A DNA stretch of 64,000 nucleotides from Calidifontibacillus oryziterrae (GCF_000331575.1 NZ_ANOK01000003.1:310001-374000); one strand, 5' to 3'; shown: positions 35,691 to 46,120, counted from the stretch's first letter. The notes: a model not told the origin generated them from the letters alone. A program made the numbers and translations.

Positions 35691-36939
35691 AGATATGCTG
35701 TCTCAGGATGAGATTGATGCTCTATTAAAAGGTGGAGATGATTCAGATTTTGATAGTACGATCGATGATGTAGATGACGCTGAACCGATTACTGAAGAAT
35801 ATTTAACATCATTAGAACAAGATGCATTAGGTGAAATAGGGAATATCTCATTTGGCAGCTCTGCCACAGCACTTTCGACTTTACTTAACCAGAAGGTTGA
35901 AATAACCACACCAGCTGTCTCAATTGTTAGAAAAGCGCATTTAGCAGATGAATTTCCACAGCCCTATGTAGCTGTTCAAGTAGAATATACTGTTGGTTTT
36001 AGGGGCTATAACTTACTAGTTATTAAACAAAGTGATGCCGCGATAATTGCTGATTTAATGCTTGGTGGTGACGGTACAAATCCATCACCAGATCTAGGCG
36101 AAATTCAACTAAGTGCTGTTCAAGAGGCAATGAACCAAATGATGGGTTCTGCTGCAACTTCTATGTCTACTGTTTTTAGTAAAAAGGTTGACATATCACC
36201 GCCAAAAATTGATATTCTTGATTTCATGGAGGGAGAAGGTACTGATCAAGTACCTGATGATGAAGTGCTTGTGCAGGTTTCTTTCAATTTGAAAATTGGT
36301 GATTTAATAGATTCAAATATAATGCAACTATTACAGCTAGATTTTGCAAAGGAGCTTGTTGAAAACTTATTAAATCCAGCTCAAGAAACCGGCCCTGATT
36401 TAACCGATAGTCCCTCTGCCCAGTCTTCACACGATACGGCAGCTGCAACACAAGTTGGACAGCAGCAAAGTGCACCACAATACAGCGCACCGCAAGAAGT
36501 ACCAACGCTGAACACGAATAATCAGCAGCCTGTGGGGTATAATGCACCACCTATGGCACAGCCAATGATGCCTTCATATAATGGTCCACAGCACATTGGA
36601 GCTGGACAAGCAAACCCAGCTAATATTCAACCTGTTGCATTTTCAGCATTTGAGCAAACTACATTAGAGCCTCAGGAATCTAGTAATCTAAATATGTTAT
36701 TAGATATACCTCTACATGTAACGGTTGAGCTAGGAAGAACAAAGCGATCAGTTAAGGAAATTCTTGAACTGTCTGCTGGTTCAATCATAGAATTGGATAA
36801 GCTTGCTGGTGAACCTGTTGATATTTTAGTCAACAATAAACTGATAGCGAAAGGTGAGGTTGTTGTTATTGAAGAGAATTTTGGTGTGAGGGTCACTGAT
36901 ATTATTAGCCAAACAGACCGTATAAAGAAGCTTCAATAA
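35680..36939 (+). CDS. fliY: Flagellar motor switch phosphatase FliY (FliN-type)
   Basis: 419 residues from ATG 35680, with GGAGGTG upstream. It is both a C-ring component and a CheY-P phosphatase. N-terminal CheY-P binding motif DMLSQDEIDALLKGG, two CheC-type phosphatase helices (DALGEIGNISFGSSATALS and VQEAMNQMMGSAATSMS with the Glu/Asn pattern), a Gln/Pro/Ala-rich linker at about 230-325, and a C-terminal FliN/SpoA domain (DIPLHVTVELGRTKRSVKEILELSAGSIIELDK). The linker makes it longer than the 378-residue Bacillus subtilis protein. Confidence 0.96.
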   Translation: MVSEDMLSQDEIDALLKGGDDSDFDSTIDDVDDAEPITEEYLTSLEQDALGEIGNISFGSSATALSTLLNQKVEITTPAVSIVRKAHLADEFPQPYVAVQVEYTVGFRGYNLLVIKQSDAAIIADLMLGGDGTNPSPDLGEIQLSAVQEAMNQMMGSAATSMSTVFSKKVDISPPKIDILDFMEGEGTDQVPDDEVLVQVSFNLKIGDLIDSNIMQLLQLDFAKELVENLLNPAQETGPDLTDSPSAQSSHDTAAATQVGQQQSAPQYSAPQEVPTLNTNNQQPVGYNAPPMAQPMMPSYNGPQHIGAGQANPANIQPVAFSAFEQTTLEPQESSNLNMLLDIPLHVTVELGRTKRSVKEILELSAGSIIELDKLAGEPVDILVNNKLIAKGEVVVIEENFGVRVTDIISQTDRIKKLQ

Positions 36940-36983
36940 CAAAATGATAAATTATTAATTTTTTAATAACGGGGGAATGTATA

Positions 36984-37346
36984 ATGGCAGGTAAAATTTT
37001 AATCGTAGATGATGCTGCTTTTATGAGAATGATGATAAAAGATATTTTAACGAAAAATGGCTTTGAAGTTGTCGGTGAGGCTGCCGATGGAGCCCAAGCT
37101 GTTGAAAAATATCAAGAGGTATCTCCTGACTTAGTGACAATGGATATTACGATGCCTGAAATGGATGGAATTACTGCACTAAAGGAAATTAAAAAAATTG
37201 ATCCAAATGCAAAAATTATCATGTGTTCTGCAATGGGACAGCAAGCGATGGTTATCGATGCAATTCAAGCTGGTGCAAAGGATTTCATTGTGAAGCCTTT
37301 CCAGGCTGATCGCGTCATCGAAGCGATTAAGAAAACATTAGGATAG
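36984..37346 (+). CDS. cheY: Chemotaxis response regulator CheY
   Basis: 120 residues, single receiver domain. Acidic pair D9-D10, phospho-acceptor D54 (VTMDITMPEMDG), Ser in CSAMG and Lys in KPFQ are all in place. Phosphorylated by CheA, it binds FliM and FliY at the switch. Site GGGGGAATG before the ATG. Confidence 0.96.
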   Translation: MAGKILIVDDAAFMRMMIKDILTKNGFEVVGEAADGAQAVEKYQEVSPDLVTMDITMPEMDGITALKEIKKIDPNAKIIMCSAMGQQAMVIDAIQAGAKDFIVKPFQADRVIEAIKKTLG

Positions 37347-37363
37347 TAAAGAGGTGGCAACTT

Positions 37364-38092
37364 TTGTTGCGTAAACTGCTATTATTCATAACAATTGCTA
37401 TTTTATATTCTCCGTTTGGACCAGATGTTCAGGCGGAGACTACAACTAATAATGAGAATAAAACAGTAAGTGAAATGCTCCAAGAAGGTAAGGATGATGA
37501 GTTTGATCGAGAGCAAAGCTTGGACCAGACGATTGAGGGCCAAGAGACTCAAGATCAAAATCAGGATCGCGCTAATAATCAGGTTGAAAGTCCGTCTGCT
37601 TTAGAAACGGCTCCCCCTGAATTTGAAAGCCAATTTTCTTTGTTCGATTTTGTCAAAATGTTCTTTGCATTAGGTGTTGTCATTGCTCTAATTTATATTA
37701 TTCTTCGATTTATTAATACAAAAAATCGACTTTATGGTCAAACGAAAACATTAGAGAATATGGGTGGAATTCCATTAGGAACAAATCGCTCGATTCAGTT
37801 AGTTCGCATTGGTGATACCGTGCTAGTAGTTGGTGTTGGTGAAACGATTCAATTATTAAAAGAAATTACTTCTCCTGAAGAAGTTGAACAGCTAATGAGT
37901 AACCAAAGTTCAACACAATCACTTCAGGTTGGACAAGCGTTTTTGAAAAAAGTTTTCCCAAAAAGTGATGATCATAGAGTCAATACTAGTTCAATGAATA
38001 GCTTTAGTAACATGTTAAAGGGGCAATTGGATGAGTTAACTGAAGGGAGAAAAAAAGTTTATGACAAATTTAAGAGGGATCACGACGAATGA
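37364..38092 (+). CDS. fliZ: Flagellar biosynthesis protein FliO/FliZ
   Basis: 242 residues. N-terminal signal peptide (about 1-24, ending DVQA), an acidic Gln-rich extracellular stretch, one TM helix at about 98-116 (MFFALGVVIALIYIILRF) and a cytoplasmic FliO domain (LENMGGIPLGTNRSIQLVRIGDTVLVVGVGETIQLLKEI). Export gate assembly factor. TTG start. The ATGA overlap with fliP is 4 bp. Bacillus literature uses fliZ; other species use fliO. Confidence 0.9.
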   Translation: MLRKLLLFITIAILYSPFGPDVQAETTTNNENKTVSEMLQEGKDDEFDREQSLDQTIEGQETQDQNQDRANNQVESPSALETAPPEFESQFSLFDFVKMFFALGVVIALIYIILRFINTKNRLYGQTKTLENMGGIPLGTNRSIQLVRIGDTVLVVGVGETIQLLKEITSPEEVEQLMSNQSSTQSLQVGQAFLKKVFPKSDDHRVNTSSMNSFSNMLKGQLDELTEGRKKVYDKFKRDHDE

Positions 38093-38769
38093 ATGAGTTT
38101 CTTCCTGAGATTAATTTAGATATAGCGAATGCTGCTGGGGCAGCGAACGTATCCACAACCGTTCAATTAATCCTTCTGTTAACTGTTTTATCAATCGCTC
38201 CGAGTATATTAATTTTAATGACAAGCTTTACTAGGATTATCATTGTACTTTCATTTGTACGAACATCACTTGCAACACAACAAATGCCACCTACGCAAGT
38301 ATTAATTAGTTTGGCGTTGTTTATGACATTTTTTATTATGGCGCCAACCTTTTCGGAAGTTAACGATCAGGCACTCGGTCCTTTTTTAAATGGTGAAATA
38401 AACGAGCAGCAAGCGTTTGAACGAGCGGCTGAACCAATGAAAGAGTTTATGAGTAACCATACGCGAGAAAAGGATTTGCTATTATTTTTAGGCTATGCTG
38501 AAATGGAAAGGCCACAAACGATAGATGATATTCCATTAACAGCACTTGTACCAGCTTTTGCAATTAGTGAAATAAAAACAGCTTTCCAAATTGGTTTTAT
38601 GATTTTTGTACCATTTTTAGTAATTGATATGATTGTCGCGAGTGTTTTAATGTCGATGGGGATGATGATGCTACCGCCAGTTATGATTTCATTACCTTTT
38701 AAAATACTATTATTTGTCATGGTTGACGGTTGGTACCTAGTTGTAAAGTCATTGTTAATAAGCTTCTAA
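38089..38769 (+). CDS. fliP: Flagellar export gate protein FliP
   Basis: 226 residues, four TM helices and an N-terminal hydrophobic segment. Family signature MTSFTRIIIVLSFVRTSLATQQMPPTQVLISLALFMTFFIMAP and the C-terminal GMMMLPPVMISLPFKILLFVMVDGW. Core of the export channel. Confidence 0.97.
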   Translation: MNEFLPEINLDIANAAGAANVSTTVQLILLLTVLSIAPSILILMTSFTRIIIVLSFVRTSLATQQMPPTQVLISLALFMTFFIMAPTFSEVNDQALGPFLNGEINEQQAFERAAEPMKEFMSNHTREKDLLLFLGYAEMERPQTIDDIPLTALVPAFAISEIKTAFQIGFMIFVPFLVIDMIVASVLMSMGMMMLPPVMISLPFKILLFVMVDGWYLVVKSLLISF

Positions 38770-38790
38770 ACTTTTAAAGGGTGATCTTAC

Positions 38791-39060
38791 ATGAACTCGC
38801 ATTTTATCATCGGTGTTGCAGAACAAGGGATTATGACAGTTCTAGCAATCTCGTTACCTTTATTGTTAATAGCGCTAGGAATAGGTCTCTTGGTTAGTAT
38901 TTTTCAAGCGACAACCCAGATTCAAGAGCAAACATTAGCTTTCATCCCGAAAATTATCGGTGTTCTTCTTGGCCTCATTTTTTTTGGACCGTGGATGCTT
39001 TCAAGAATCGTAGATTATTCATTTCAAATCTTTAATAATCTTTATCGGTTTATAGGATAA
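38791..39060 (+). CDS. fliQ: Flagellar export gate protein FliQ
   Basis: 89 residues, two TM helices, with LLIALGIGLLVSIFQATTQIQEQTLAFIPKI, the FliQ signature. Between fliP and fliR as usual. Confidence 0.96.
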   Translation: MNSHFIIGVAEQGIMTVLAISLPLLLIALGIGLLVSIFQATTQIQEQTLAFIPKIIGVLLGLIFFGPWMLSRIVDYSFQIFNNLYRFIG

Positions 39061-39063
39061 GTT

Positions 39064-39837
39064 ATGATAACTTTAGTAAATGAACTACCTGTATTTTTAT
39101 TAATTTTAATTCGTGTTACATCTTTTTTTGCTACTGTCCCTCTTTTTTCTTATCGGAACATACCGAATGTTCATAAAGTAGGTTTAGCAGTTTTTTTGTC
39201 TTATTTAATGTTTTTAACATTGGATCGCCCAATTATAGCGATTGACGGTACATTTTTTATGCTAATTCTTAAAGAAGCCTTAGTAGGCTTATTAATAGGC
39301 GTAATCGCCTTTATGATTTTGTCAGCAATTCAAATTGCCGGTGGTTTTATCGACTTTCAAATGGGTTTTGCGATCGCAAATGTTATTGATCCGCAAACTG
39401 GAGCGCAAAGTCCGATCATTGGACAATATTTATATACATTTGCCTTGCTTTTATTATTGGCTGTTAATGGCCATCATTTACTTTTGGATGGCATTTATTA
39501 TAGCTATAGATTCATACCGCTTGATGAACCTTGGATCCCACTAGGAAGTGAAAGGCTTATAGAATTTGTAACTAGAACATTTAATTCAATGTTTGTCATA
39601 GCCTTTCAAATGGCTATCCCAATTGTTGGTTGTTTATTTTTAGTTGACGTTGCACTAGGTATTACAGCGAGAACAGTTCCACAGCTTAACATTTTTGTAG
39701 TTGGTCTACCACTTAAAATATTAGTTAGTTTTATACTATTAGCGATAATTTTACCTGCATTTATTATTCTATTTCAAAATTTATTTGAATCGATGATCAT
39801 CGCGATGAGAAATTTGATGCAGATCATTGGGAGCTGA
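39064..39837 (+). CDS. fliR: Flagellar export gate protein FliR
   Basis: 257 residues, six or so TM helices. Signatures LKEALVGLLIGVIAFMILSAIQIAGGFIDFQMGFA and LGITARTVPQLNIFVVGLPLKILVSF. Three bases from fliQ. Confidence 0.96.
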   Translation: MITLVNELPVFLLILIRVTSFFATVPLFSYRNIPNVHKVGLAVFLSYLMFLTLDRPIIAIDGTFFMLILKEALVGLLIGVIAFMILSAIQIAGGFIDFQMGFAIANVIDPQTGAQSPIIGQYLYTFALLLLLAVNGHHLLLDGIYYSYRFIPLDEPWIPLGSERLIEFVTRTFNSMFVIAFQMAIPIVGCLFLVDVALGITARTVPQLNIFVVGLPLKILVSFILLAIILPAFIILFQNLFESMIIAMRNLMQIIGS

Positions 39838-39842
39838 TAAGC

Positions 39843-40928
39843 TTGGGTTTTTATGTTGAATTAGACCTGCAATTTTTTTCGGGAGAAAAAACAGAAAAAG
39901 CAACGCCGAAAAAACGACAAGATGCCCGCAAAAAGGGGCAGGTGGCAAAAAGCCAAGATGTCAGTGCTGCTCTTATGTTATTCGCTGTGTTTTTGTTGTT
40001 ATTATTTTTAGGCGGCTCATTAAAGGAGCAAATGCTTTCTTTCGTAACCCACACGTTTAATGAATATATACTTTGGGATGTTACGGCAGAGAATATTCAT
40101 AAAATGTTTATTGAGTTTTCAATTAAGGCTGCATACTTTGTTGCTCCGATTATGCTCACAGTAATTATTGTGGGGATTGCCGCAAACTATATGCAATTTG
40201 GTTTTTTATTTTCAACTGAAGCAATTAAATTCAAACTTGAAAAACTCAACCCAATTAGTGGTGCAAAACGAATCTTTTCATTAAGAGCAATTGTAGAACT
40301 GTTTAAATCGATATTGAAAATATCGATTGTAGGTACAGGCGCTTTTGCCGTTCTTTGGATAAATTTTGATGAGATTCCAGTGTTATCGCAAAAAACAATA
40401 GGCGTAGCATTAGCGTTTGTAGCAAATATCACGGTTCAAATGGGACTGGTAGTCTCAATCTTATTAATTATTTTATCGGTGTTTGATTATTCGTATCAAA
40501 AATATGAGCATGAAAAAAACCTTCGCATGTCAAAGCAAGATATAAAAGATGAGTACAAGAACATGGAAGGGGACCCGAAAATCAAATCAAAAATTAAGGA
40601 AAAGCAACGGCAGATGGCTATGCAGCGAATGATGCAGGAAATTCCTAAAGCAGATGTTGTCATAACAAATCCAACCCACTATGCTGTCGTACTGAAATAT
40701 GATGAAGCGAAAGCTGATGCCCCAATTGTTGTCGCAAAAGGGGTCGATTATATAGCGGTAAAAATAAAGCAGATTGCTAAAAACCATGACATTGTTATGG
40801 TTGAAAACCGCCCCTTGGCTCGCGCCTTATATGCACAGGCTGAAATAGGCGATGTTATCCCAGAACAATTTTTTAAAGCTGTAGCTGAAATTTTAGCTTA
40901 CGTCTATCGACTTAAAAGAAAAGTTTGA
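39843..40928 (+). CDS. flhB: Flagellar export switch protein FlhB
   Basis: 361 residues. N-terminal GEKTEKATPKKRQDARKKGQVAKSQDVSAAL, four TM helices, and a cytoplasmic domain with the self-cleaving NPTH motif (Asn about residue 276, in VITNPTHYAVVLKYDE). Cleavage and contact with FliK switch export from hook to filament proteins. TTG start. A truncated paralogue of its C-terminal part is encoded at 12836-13120. Confidence 0.97.
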   Translation: MGFYVELDLQFFSGEKTEKATPKKRQDARKKGQVAKSQDVSAALMLFAVFLLLLFLGGSLKEQMLSFVTHTFNEYILWDVTAENIHKMFIEFSIKAAYFVAPIMLTVIIVGIAANYMQFGFLFSTEAIKFKLEKLNPISGAKRIFSLRAIVELFKSILKISIVGTGAFAVLWINFDEIPVLSQKTIGVALAFVANITVQMGLVVSILLIILSVFDYSYQKYEHEKNLRMSKQDIKDEYKNMEGDPKIKSKIKEKQRQMAMQRMMQEIPKADVVITNPTHYAVVLKYDEAKADAPIVVAKGVDYIAVKIKQIAKNHDIVMVENRPLARALYAQAEIGDVIPEQFFKAVAEILAYVYRLKRKV

Positions 40929-40955
40929 TAGCTTACTAGATTGGAGAGAAAGTGA

Positions 40956-42995
40956 ATGTCAGCAAGAGACCTTCCAGTTCTATTAGGTGTTATTCTAATT
41001 GTAGCAATGCTAGTTATCCCTCTTCCGGGATGGCTTTTAAGTGTACTAATTATTATTAATATTACGCTGGCATTGATCGTTATCCTAGTTTCAATGAACA
41101 TGCGGGAAGCTCTTGAATTCTCAATCTTTCCTTCCTTATTGCTATTATTAACATTGTTTCGGCTAGGACTAAACGTTTCTACAACAAGGGCAATTCTTAG
41201 TAAAGGGGATGCCGGTGGCGTTGTTGATACATTTGGTAGCTTCGTAACAGGGAATAACCCGCTTGTCGGTTTTGTTGTATTTTTGATTTTAATTATTATT
41301 CAATTTATTGTCATTACAAAAGGAGCGGAACGTGTTTCTGAGGTAGCTGCACGTTTCACCTTAGATGCGATGCCTGGTAAGCAAATGAGCATCGATGCTG
41401 ATTTAAATGCGGGAATGATCTCCGAATTAGAGGCAAGAGAACGTCGTGAAAAAATTCAACGTGAGGCTGATTTTTACGGGGCAATGGATGGTGCCAGTAA
41501 ATTCGTAAAAGGGGATGCGATTGCTGGTATCATTATTACTCTCATTAACATTATCGTCGGAATTATTATTGGTATGATGCAAATGGATTTATCATTTGGT
41601 GAATCAACGCAGAGATTCACACAGTTAACTGTTGGTGATGGCTTGGTCAGTCAGATTCCAGCACTGTTAATTTCAACAGCTACTGGTATTGTTGTGACAA
41701 GAGCAGCATCGAACGGTAACCTAGGCTCTGATGTAATCGGGCAGATGTTTGCCTTTCCAAAACTTTTGTATGTTGCGGCTGGAACAATTGCGGGTCTTGG
41801 TCTTTTTACACCAATTAATGATATACTAACTTTACCAATTGCTGGACTATTATCTATTGGGGGATATATGCTGTCCAAGACGGAAAAACAGAAGGATGAG
41901 GTTGCTACAGCTGTTGGTGAGGAAGAAATTGAAGCAAATGATCTGAAAAGCCCTGAAAGTGTCGTAAACTTATTAAATGTTGATCCAATTGAATTTGAAT
42001 TCGGTTATGGGTTAATCCCACTAGCTGATACAAATCAGGGTGGGGATTTATTAGATCGAATTGTTATGATTCGAAGACAGCTAGCAATCGAATTAGGATT
42101 GATTGTTCCAGTCGTTCGGATCCGTGACAATATACAATTACAGCCTAATGAATACAGGATTAAGATAAAAGGGAATGAAATCGCCCGTGGTGAGTTATTG
42201 TTAGATCATTATATGGCGATGAGTCCGGGCATTGAGGATGAAAATATTGAAGGTATTGACACAGTAGAGCCTGCTTTTGGATTGCCTGCAAAATGGATTG
42301 CCGAGGACATGAAGGAAAATGCTGAGTTGTCGGGTTATACGGTGGTAGATCCACCTTCTGTTGTATCTACGCATTTAACTGAGATTATAAAAAATAATGC
42401 AAATGTGTTATTAGGCCGCCAAGAGACGAAACAGCTTATCGATCACTTAAAGGAATCGTATCCTATTTTAGTTGACGAAGTGACACCAGACCCATTAACA
42501 ATCGGGGATGTTCAACGGGTACTTGCGAAGCTATTGAAAGAGCGCGTTTCCATTCGGAATTTACCAATTATCTTTGAAGCGCTTGCTGATTACGGCCGTC
42601 TTACATCTGATCCTGACCTTTTAACCGAATATGTAAGACAAGCTTTATCAAGGCAAATTACAAACCAATATTTAATGGGTGAAGATTCACTAAAGGTTGT
42701 TACATTGTCAGGTAAGGTTGAAAAAGTCATTGCTGAAGGTATTCAGCAAACTGAGCATGGGAATTATTTATCTTTAGATCCTTCAATCACGCAAACCTTA
42801 ATTGAGACAATTGCGACTGAAATTGAAAGGGTTTCGATGATGGGACAAAACCCTATCATTTTATGCTCACCAGCTGTGCGAATGTATGTGAAACAATTAA
42901 TTGAGCCTTACCTTCCTGGTGTTGCCGTGTTATCTTACAATGAATTGGAATCTACTGTAGAAGTGCAGAGTGTTGGGGTGGTGAAAATTGAATGA
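40956..42995 (+). CDS. flhA: Flagellar export gate protein FlhA
   Basis: 679 residues. About eight TM helices in the first 310 residues, including the FHIPEP-type cytoplasmic loop (RFTLDAMPGKQMSIDADLNAG, DFYGAMDGASKFVKGDA), then the large cytoplasmic domain that forms a nonamer ring and binds substrates and chaperones. Site GGAGAGA before the ATG. 4-bp overlap with flhF. Confidence 0.97.
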   Translation: MSARDLPVLLGVILIVAMLVIPLPGWLLSVLIIINITLALIVILVSMNMREALEFSIFPSLLLLLTLFRLGLNVSTTRAILSKGDAGGVVDTFGSFVTGNNPLVGFVVFLILIIIQFIVITKGAERVSEVAARFTLDAMPGKQMSIDADLNAGMISELEARERREKIQREADFYGAMDGASKFVKGDAIAGIIITLINIIVGIIIGMMQMDLSFGESTQRFTQLTVGDGLVSQIPALLISTATGIVVTRAASNGNLGSDVIGQMFAFPKLLYVAAGTIAGLGLFTPINDILTLPIAGLLSIGGYMLSKTEKQKDEVATAVGEEEIEANDLKSPESVVNLLNVDPIEFEFGYGLIPLADTNQGGDLLDRIVMIRRQLAIELGLIVPVVRIRDNIQLQPNEYRIKIKGNEIARGELLLDHYMAMSPGIEDENIEGIDTVEPAFGLPAKWIAEDMKENAELSGYTVVDPPSVVSTHLTEIIKNNANVLLGRQETKQLIDHLKESYPILVDEVTPDPLTIGDVQRVLAKLLKERVSIRNLPIIFEALADYGRLTSDPDLLTEYVRQALSRQITNQYLMGEDSLKVVTLSGKVEKVIAEGIQQTEHGNYLSLDPSITQTLIETIATEIERVSMMGQNPIILCSPAVRMYVKQLIEPYLPGVAVLSYNELESTVEVQSVGVVKIE

Positions 42996-44155
42996 AGGTA
43001 AAGAAGTTTATAGCACCAACTATGCCGGAAGCAATGAAAATGATCCGAAATGAATTAGGACAGGATGCGGTTATTTTAAATTCAAAGGTTGTTCAGAAGG
43101 GCGGATTTTTTGGACTTTTTACCAAGAAAAACATTGAAGTAATTGCCGCTGTTGATCCTCAACCAATTCCTAAAAAACAGCCAGTAAATAAGGATGTTGT
43201 TCAATCGGTTCAAACAAATAAGCACATTGTCTATGCTAACGAACAAGAGGCTGTAAAACCTGATAAAGAGCTATTAAAAGAAATTCAAGCTTTAAAGTCA
43301 ATGATGCAGAGCCTCTCGCATCATGATGACCGGGATAACATTGAAGAATATCCCGGTCCATTAAAAGAAATGAACCACTATTTAGCTGATCAAGAAATAG
43401 AAGCATCAGTTAGAAAAGGGATCATGAGTCATCTCCTTGAAAAGTGGTATTTAAATCATGCTCAAGCAGACTATTCAAAAATAGTTGAATGGGTAAAGGA
43501 TTATATGAATGAAATGCTATTGCCTTACTCTTTTGGAGCAATTGACTACTCAAAAAAATATATAAACGTGGTCGGTCCTACAGGAGTAGGGAAAACTACA
43601 ACACTTGCTAAAATAGCTGCCCAGGCTGTTCTTAAGTATCAAAAGAAGGTAGCATTTATTACAACTGATACATATAGAATTGCAGCAATTGATCAGTTAA
43701 AAACGTATGCTAAAATACTAAACGTCCCATTAGAAGTTACGTATACAATAGATGACTTTAAGAAAGCGAAGGACAAATTCGCGCATTTTGATTTAATCTT
43801 AATCGATACTGCAGGTAGAAATTTTCGCAACAAACAATATGTAGAAGATTTAAAGTCTGTCATTGATTTTGACGAGCAACTAGAAACAATATTAGTACTT
43901 GCGTTAACATCGAAGTATTCCGACATGATCGATATCGTGGATCAATTTTCCTTCATAAAAATTAATAAGCTAATTTTTACTAAGGTAGATGAAACGTCCA
44001 GATACGGATCAATGTTAAATCTTATTTTCAAATACAAGCTAGGTGTAGCTTACTTAACAAACGGGCAAAACGTGCCTGATGATATTGTTGAAGCTTCACC
44101 TAAATCGATTGTAAATACTTTCTTTGGGGTAAACAAACATGAGGGATCAAGCTGA
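42992..44155 (+). CDS. flhF: Flagellar SRP-like GTPase FlhF
   Basis: 387 residues. N-terminal basic B domain (MKVKKFIAPTMPEAMKMIRNELGQDAVILNSKVVQKGGFFGLF), a middle N domain and a C-terminal SRP-type GTPase: G1 [41 protein letters not shown], and a TKVDE motif. Controls number and place of flagella. Overlaps flhG by 17 bp. Confidence 0.96.
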   Translation: MKVKKFIAPTMPEAMKMIRNELGQDAVILNSKVVQKGGFFGLFTKKNIEVIAAVDPQPIPKKQPVNKDVVQSVQTNKHIVYANEQEAVKPDKELLKEIQALKSMMQSLSHHDDRDNIEEYPGPLKEMNHYLADQEIEASVRKGIMSHLLEKWYLNHAQADYSKIVEWVKDYMNEMLLPYSFGAIDYSKKYINVVGPTGVGKTTTLAKIAAQAVLKYQKKVAFITTDTYRIAAIDQLKTYAKILNVPLEVTYTIDDFKKAKDKFAHFDLILIDTAGRNFRNKQYVEDLKSVIDFDEQLETILVLALTSKYSDMIDIVDQFSFIKINKLIFTKVDETSRYGSMLNLIFKYKLGVAYLTNGQNVPDDIVEASPKSIVNTFFGVNKHEGSS

Positions 44156-45005
44156 AAAATTGCGTGCAAAAATTGAACAATTAAACAATGGTGCCCAGTC
44201 AAAATCAATCGCTGTCGTTAGTGGTAAGGGTGGCGTGGGGAAATCAAACTTTTCGTTAAATTTTGCACTAGGTTTAGCGAAAACTGGTGCAAACGTGCTA
44301 CTATTTGACATGGATATAGGTATGGGAAATATTGATATCTTAATGGGTGTGACACCAAACCATACGATTGTTAATATGTTTGAAGACGACTTAAAGCTTC
44401 AGGACATTATTGAAAAAGGGCCAAACAATTTGTCATACATAGCTGCTGGGACAGGTCTTTCAAGAATGTTTAAGCTTGATTTTGAAAAGTTTAATAGCTT
44501 CATTACTCAACTTGAGGAACTACTTCAGGAATATCAATATATAATTTTTGATATGGGAGCAGGAATAACAGAAGAAAGTCTTCAATTTATCATGTCTGCT
44601 CAAGAAATTATTGTCATTACGACACCTGAGCCAACATCTATAACAGATGCGTATGCAATGATTAAATATATTAATATTCATGAATCAGAGACTCCATTCT
44701 ATTTACTTGTTAATAGAGCTTATTCCGAAAAACAAGCCTTATCGACTTCAAAGCGTCTTGGCAATGCTGTAAAGCAATTTTTAAAAAAGGATGTTCGAAT
44801 GTTGGGAAATTTACCTGATGACCGGGTAGTATTAAAAGCTGTAAGTCATCAGATGCCATTTTTACTTTATGCACCGGACTCAAGAGTAAGCCGTGCAATG
44901 TTAAAGGTTGTGGATCGTTATACTGAAAACGCTTTTGAAGATAAACCAACATCATCCTCCTATAGTTTTATTGCCAAGCTAAGGCAATATTTTATAGAAA
45001 GGTAG
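44139..45005 (+). CDS. flhG: MinD-like ATPase FlhG (YlxH)
   Basis: 288 residues. Deviant Walker A SGKGGVGKSNFSLN, FDMDIGMGNIDILMG, and FDMGAGI near residue 140. MinD family ATPase that, with FlhF, sets flagellar number and placement. A C-terminal amphipathic stretch (SFIAKLRQYFIER) is suited to membrane binding. Also called ylxH. Confidence 0.94.
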   Translation: MRDQAEKLRAKIEQLNNGAQSKSIAVVSGKGGVGKSNFSLNFALGLAKTGANVLLFDMDIGMGNIDILMGVTPNHTIVNMFEDDLKLQDIIEKGPNNLSYIAAGTGLSRMFKLDFEKFNSFITQLEELLQEYQYIIFDMGAGITEESLQFIMSAQEIIVITTPEPTSITDAYAMIKYINIHESETPFYLLVNRAYSEKQALSTSKRLGNAVKQFLKKDVRMLGNLPDDRVVLKAVSHQMPFLLYAPDSRVSRAMLKVVDRYTENAFEDKPTSSSYSFIAKLRQYFIER

Positions 45006-45013
45006 GGTTATAC

Positions 45014-46120
45014 ATGACGAGTCCAATTAAGGTGTTAGTAGTTGATGATTCAGCATTTATGAGAAAGCTTATCTCAGACTTCCTAAAAGGGGACTCTCGT
45101 TTTCAAGTTGTAGCTACTGCAAGGGATGGGCTTGATGCTATTAAAAAGGTGAAGCAATTCCAACCAGATGTTGTTACACTTGACATTGAAATGCCTGAAA
45201 TGAATGGCCTTGATGCATTAAAGGTAATTATGAGTGAGAACCCAACCCGAGTAGTAATGCTTTCTAGTACAACTCAGGAAGGCGCTGAAAATACAGTAAC
45301 AGCTATTGAATATGGTGCAGTAGATTTTATTGCTAAGCCATCAGGTGCAATATCACTTGATTTACACAAAATAAAAGGTGAAATACTTACTAAAATCTTG
45401 ATGGCGTCTAAAGCCAATATTCGTGGAGTGTCGTCGGCCACTGCTTTAACGACTAATACACAAATAGCTAATAAACTGGATTCTAAAGAAACTAGCATTG
45501 TGAAACAAGATGGCAAGCCAATAGTCGGGTCAATGATCAGCACCGGCAAGAAGCTACTTTGTATAGGGACCTCAACTGGTGGGCCAAGAGCGTTACAGCA
45601 GGTTTTAACGAAGCTTCCAGCAACTATAGATGCTCCAATTTTGATCGTTCAACATATGCCAGCAGGCTTTACAAAATCATTAGCTATTAGATTAGACACT
45701 CTTTGTGCGATCCGTGTAAAAGAAGCAGAGGATGGAGATACACTCCAAAAAGGGACTGCCTATATCGCCCCTGGTGGATATCATTTAAAAGTAAAAAGTG
45801 TTGGTAGTAATTTGAACATTTATTTAGATTCATCTGACCCAAGAAACGGACACCGCCCTGCGGTCGATGTAATGTTTGAATCAATAGCTCAGTTAAAAGG
45901 CTATGAAAAGGTTGCCGTTATTATGACTGGGATGGGCTCAGACGGAACACTTGGTTTGAAAGCATTAAAAAATTCAGGATCAACAATTGCAATTGCTGAG
46001 TCAGAAGAATCTTCAATTGTATTCGGAATGCCGAAATCTGCTATTGCAACAAATTTAGTTGATGAAGTGGAACACCTTGAAAAAATTAGCTCTACTATTT
46101 TAAAGTACATTAATGCTTAA
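45014..46120 (+). CDS. cheB: Protein-glutamate methylesterase/deamidase CheB
   Basis: 368 residues. Receiver domain at about 1-125 with phospho-acceptor D57 (VTLDIEMPEMNG), a linker, then the methylesterase domain with the catalytic Ser in GTSTGGPRALQ, His in QHMPAGFTKSLA and Asp in MTGMGSDGTLGLKAL. Removes methyl groups from chemoreceptors during adaptation. Eight bases after flhG. Confidence 0.97.
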   Translation: MTSPIKVLVVDDSAFMRKLISDFLKGDSRFQVVATARDGLDAIKKVKQFQPDVVTLDIEMPEMNGLDALKVIMSENPTRVVMLSSTTQEGAENTVTAIEYGAVDFIAKPSGAISLDLHKIKGEILTKILMASKANIRGVSSATALTTNTQIANKLDSKETSIVKQDGKPIVGSMISTGKKLLCIGTSTGGPRALQQVLTKLPATIDAPILIVQHMPAGFTKSLAIRLDTLCAIRVKEAEDGDTLQKGTAYIAPGGYHLKVKSVGSNLNIYLDSSDPRNGHRPAVDVMFESIAQLKGYEKVAVIMTGMGSDGTLGLKALKNSGSTIAIAESEESSIVFGMPKSAIATNLVDEVEHLEKISSTILKYINA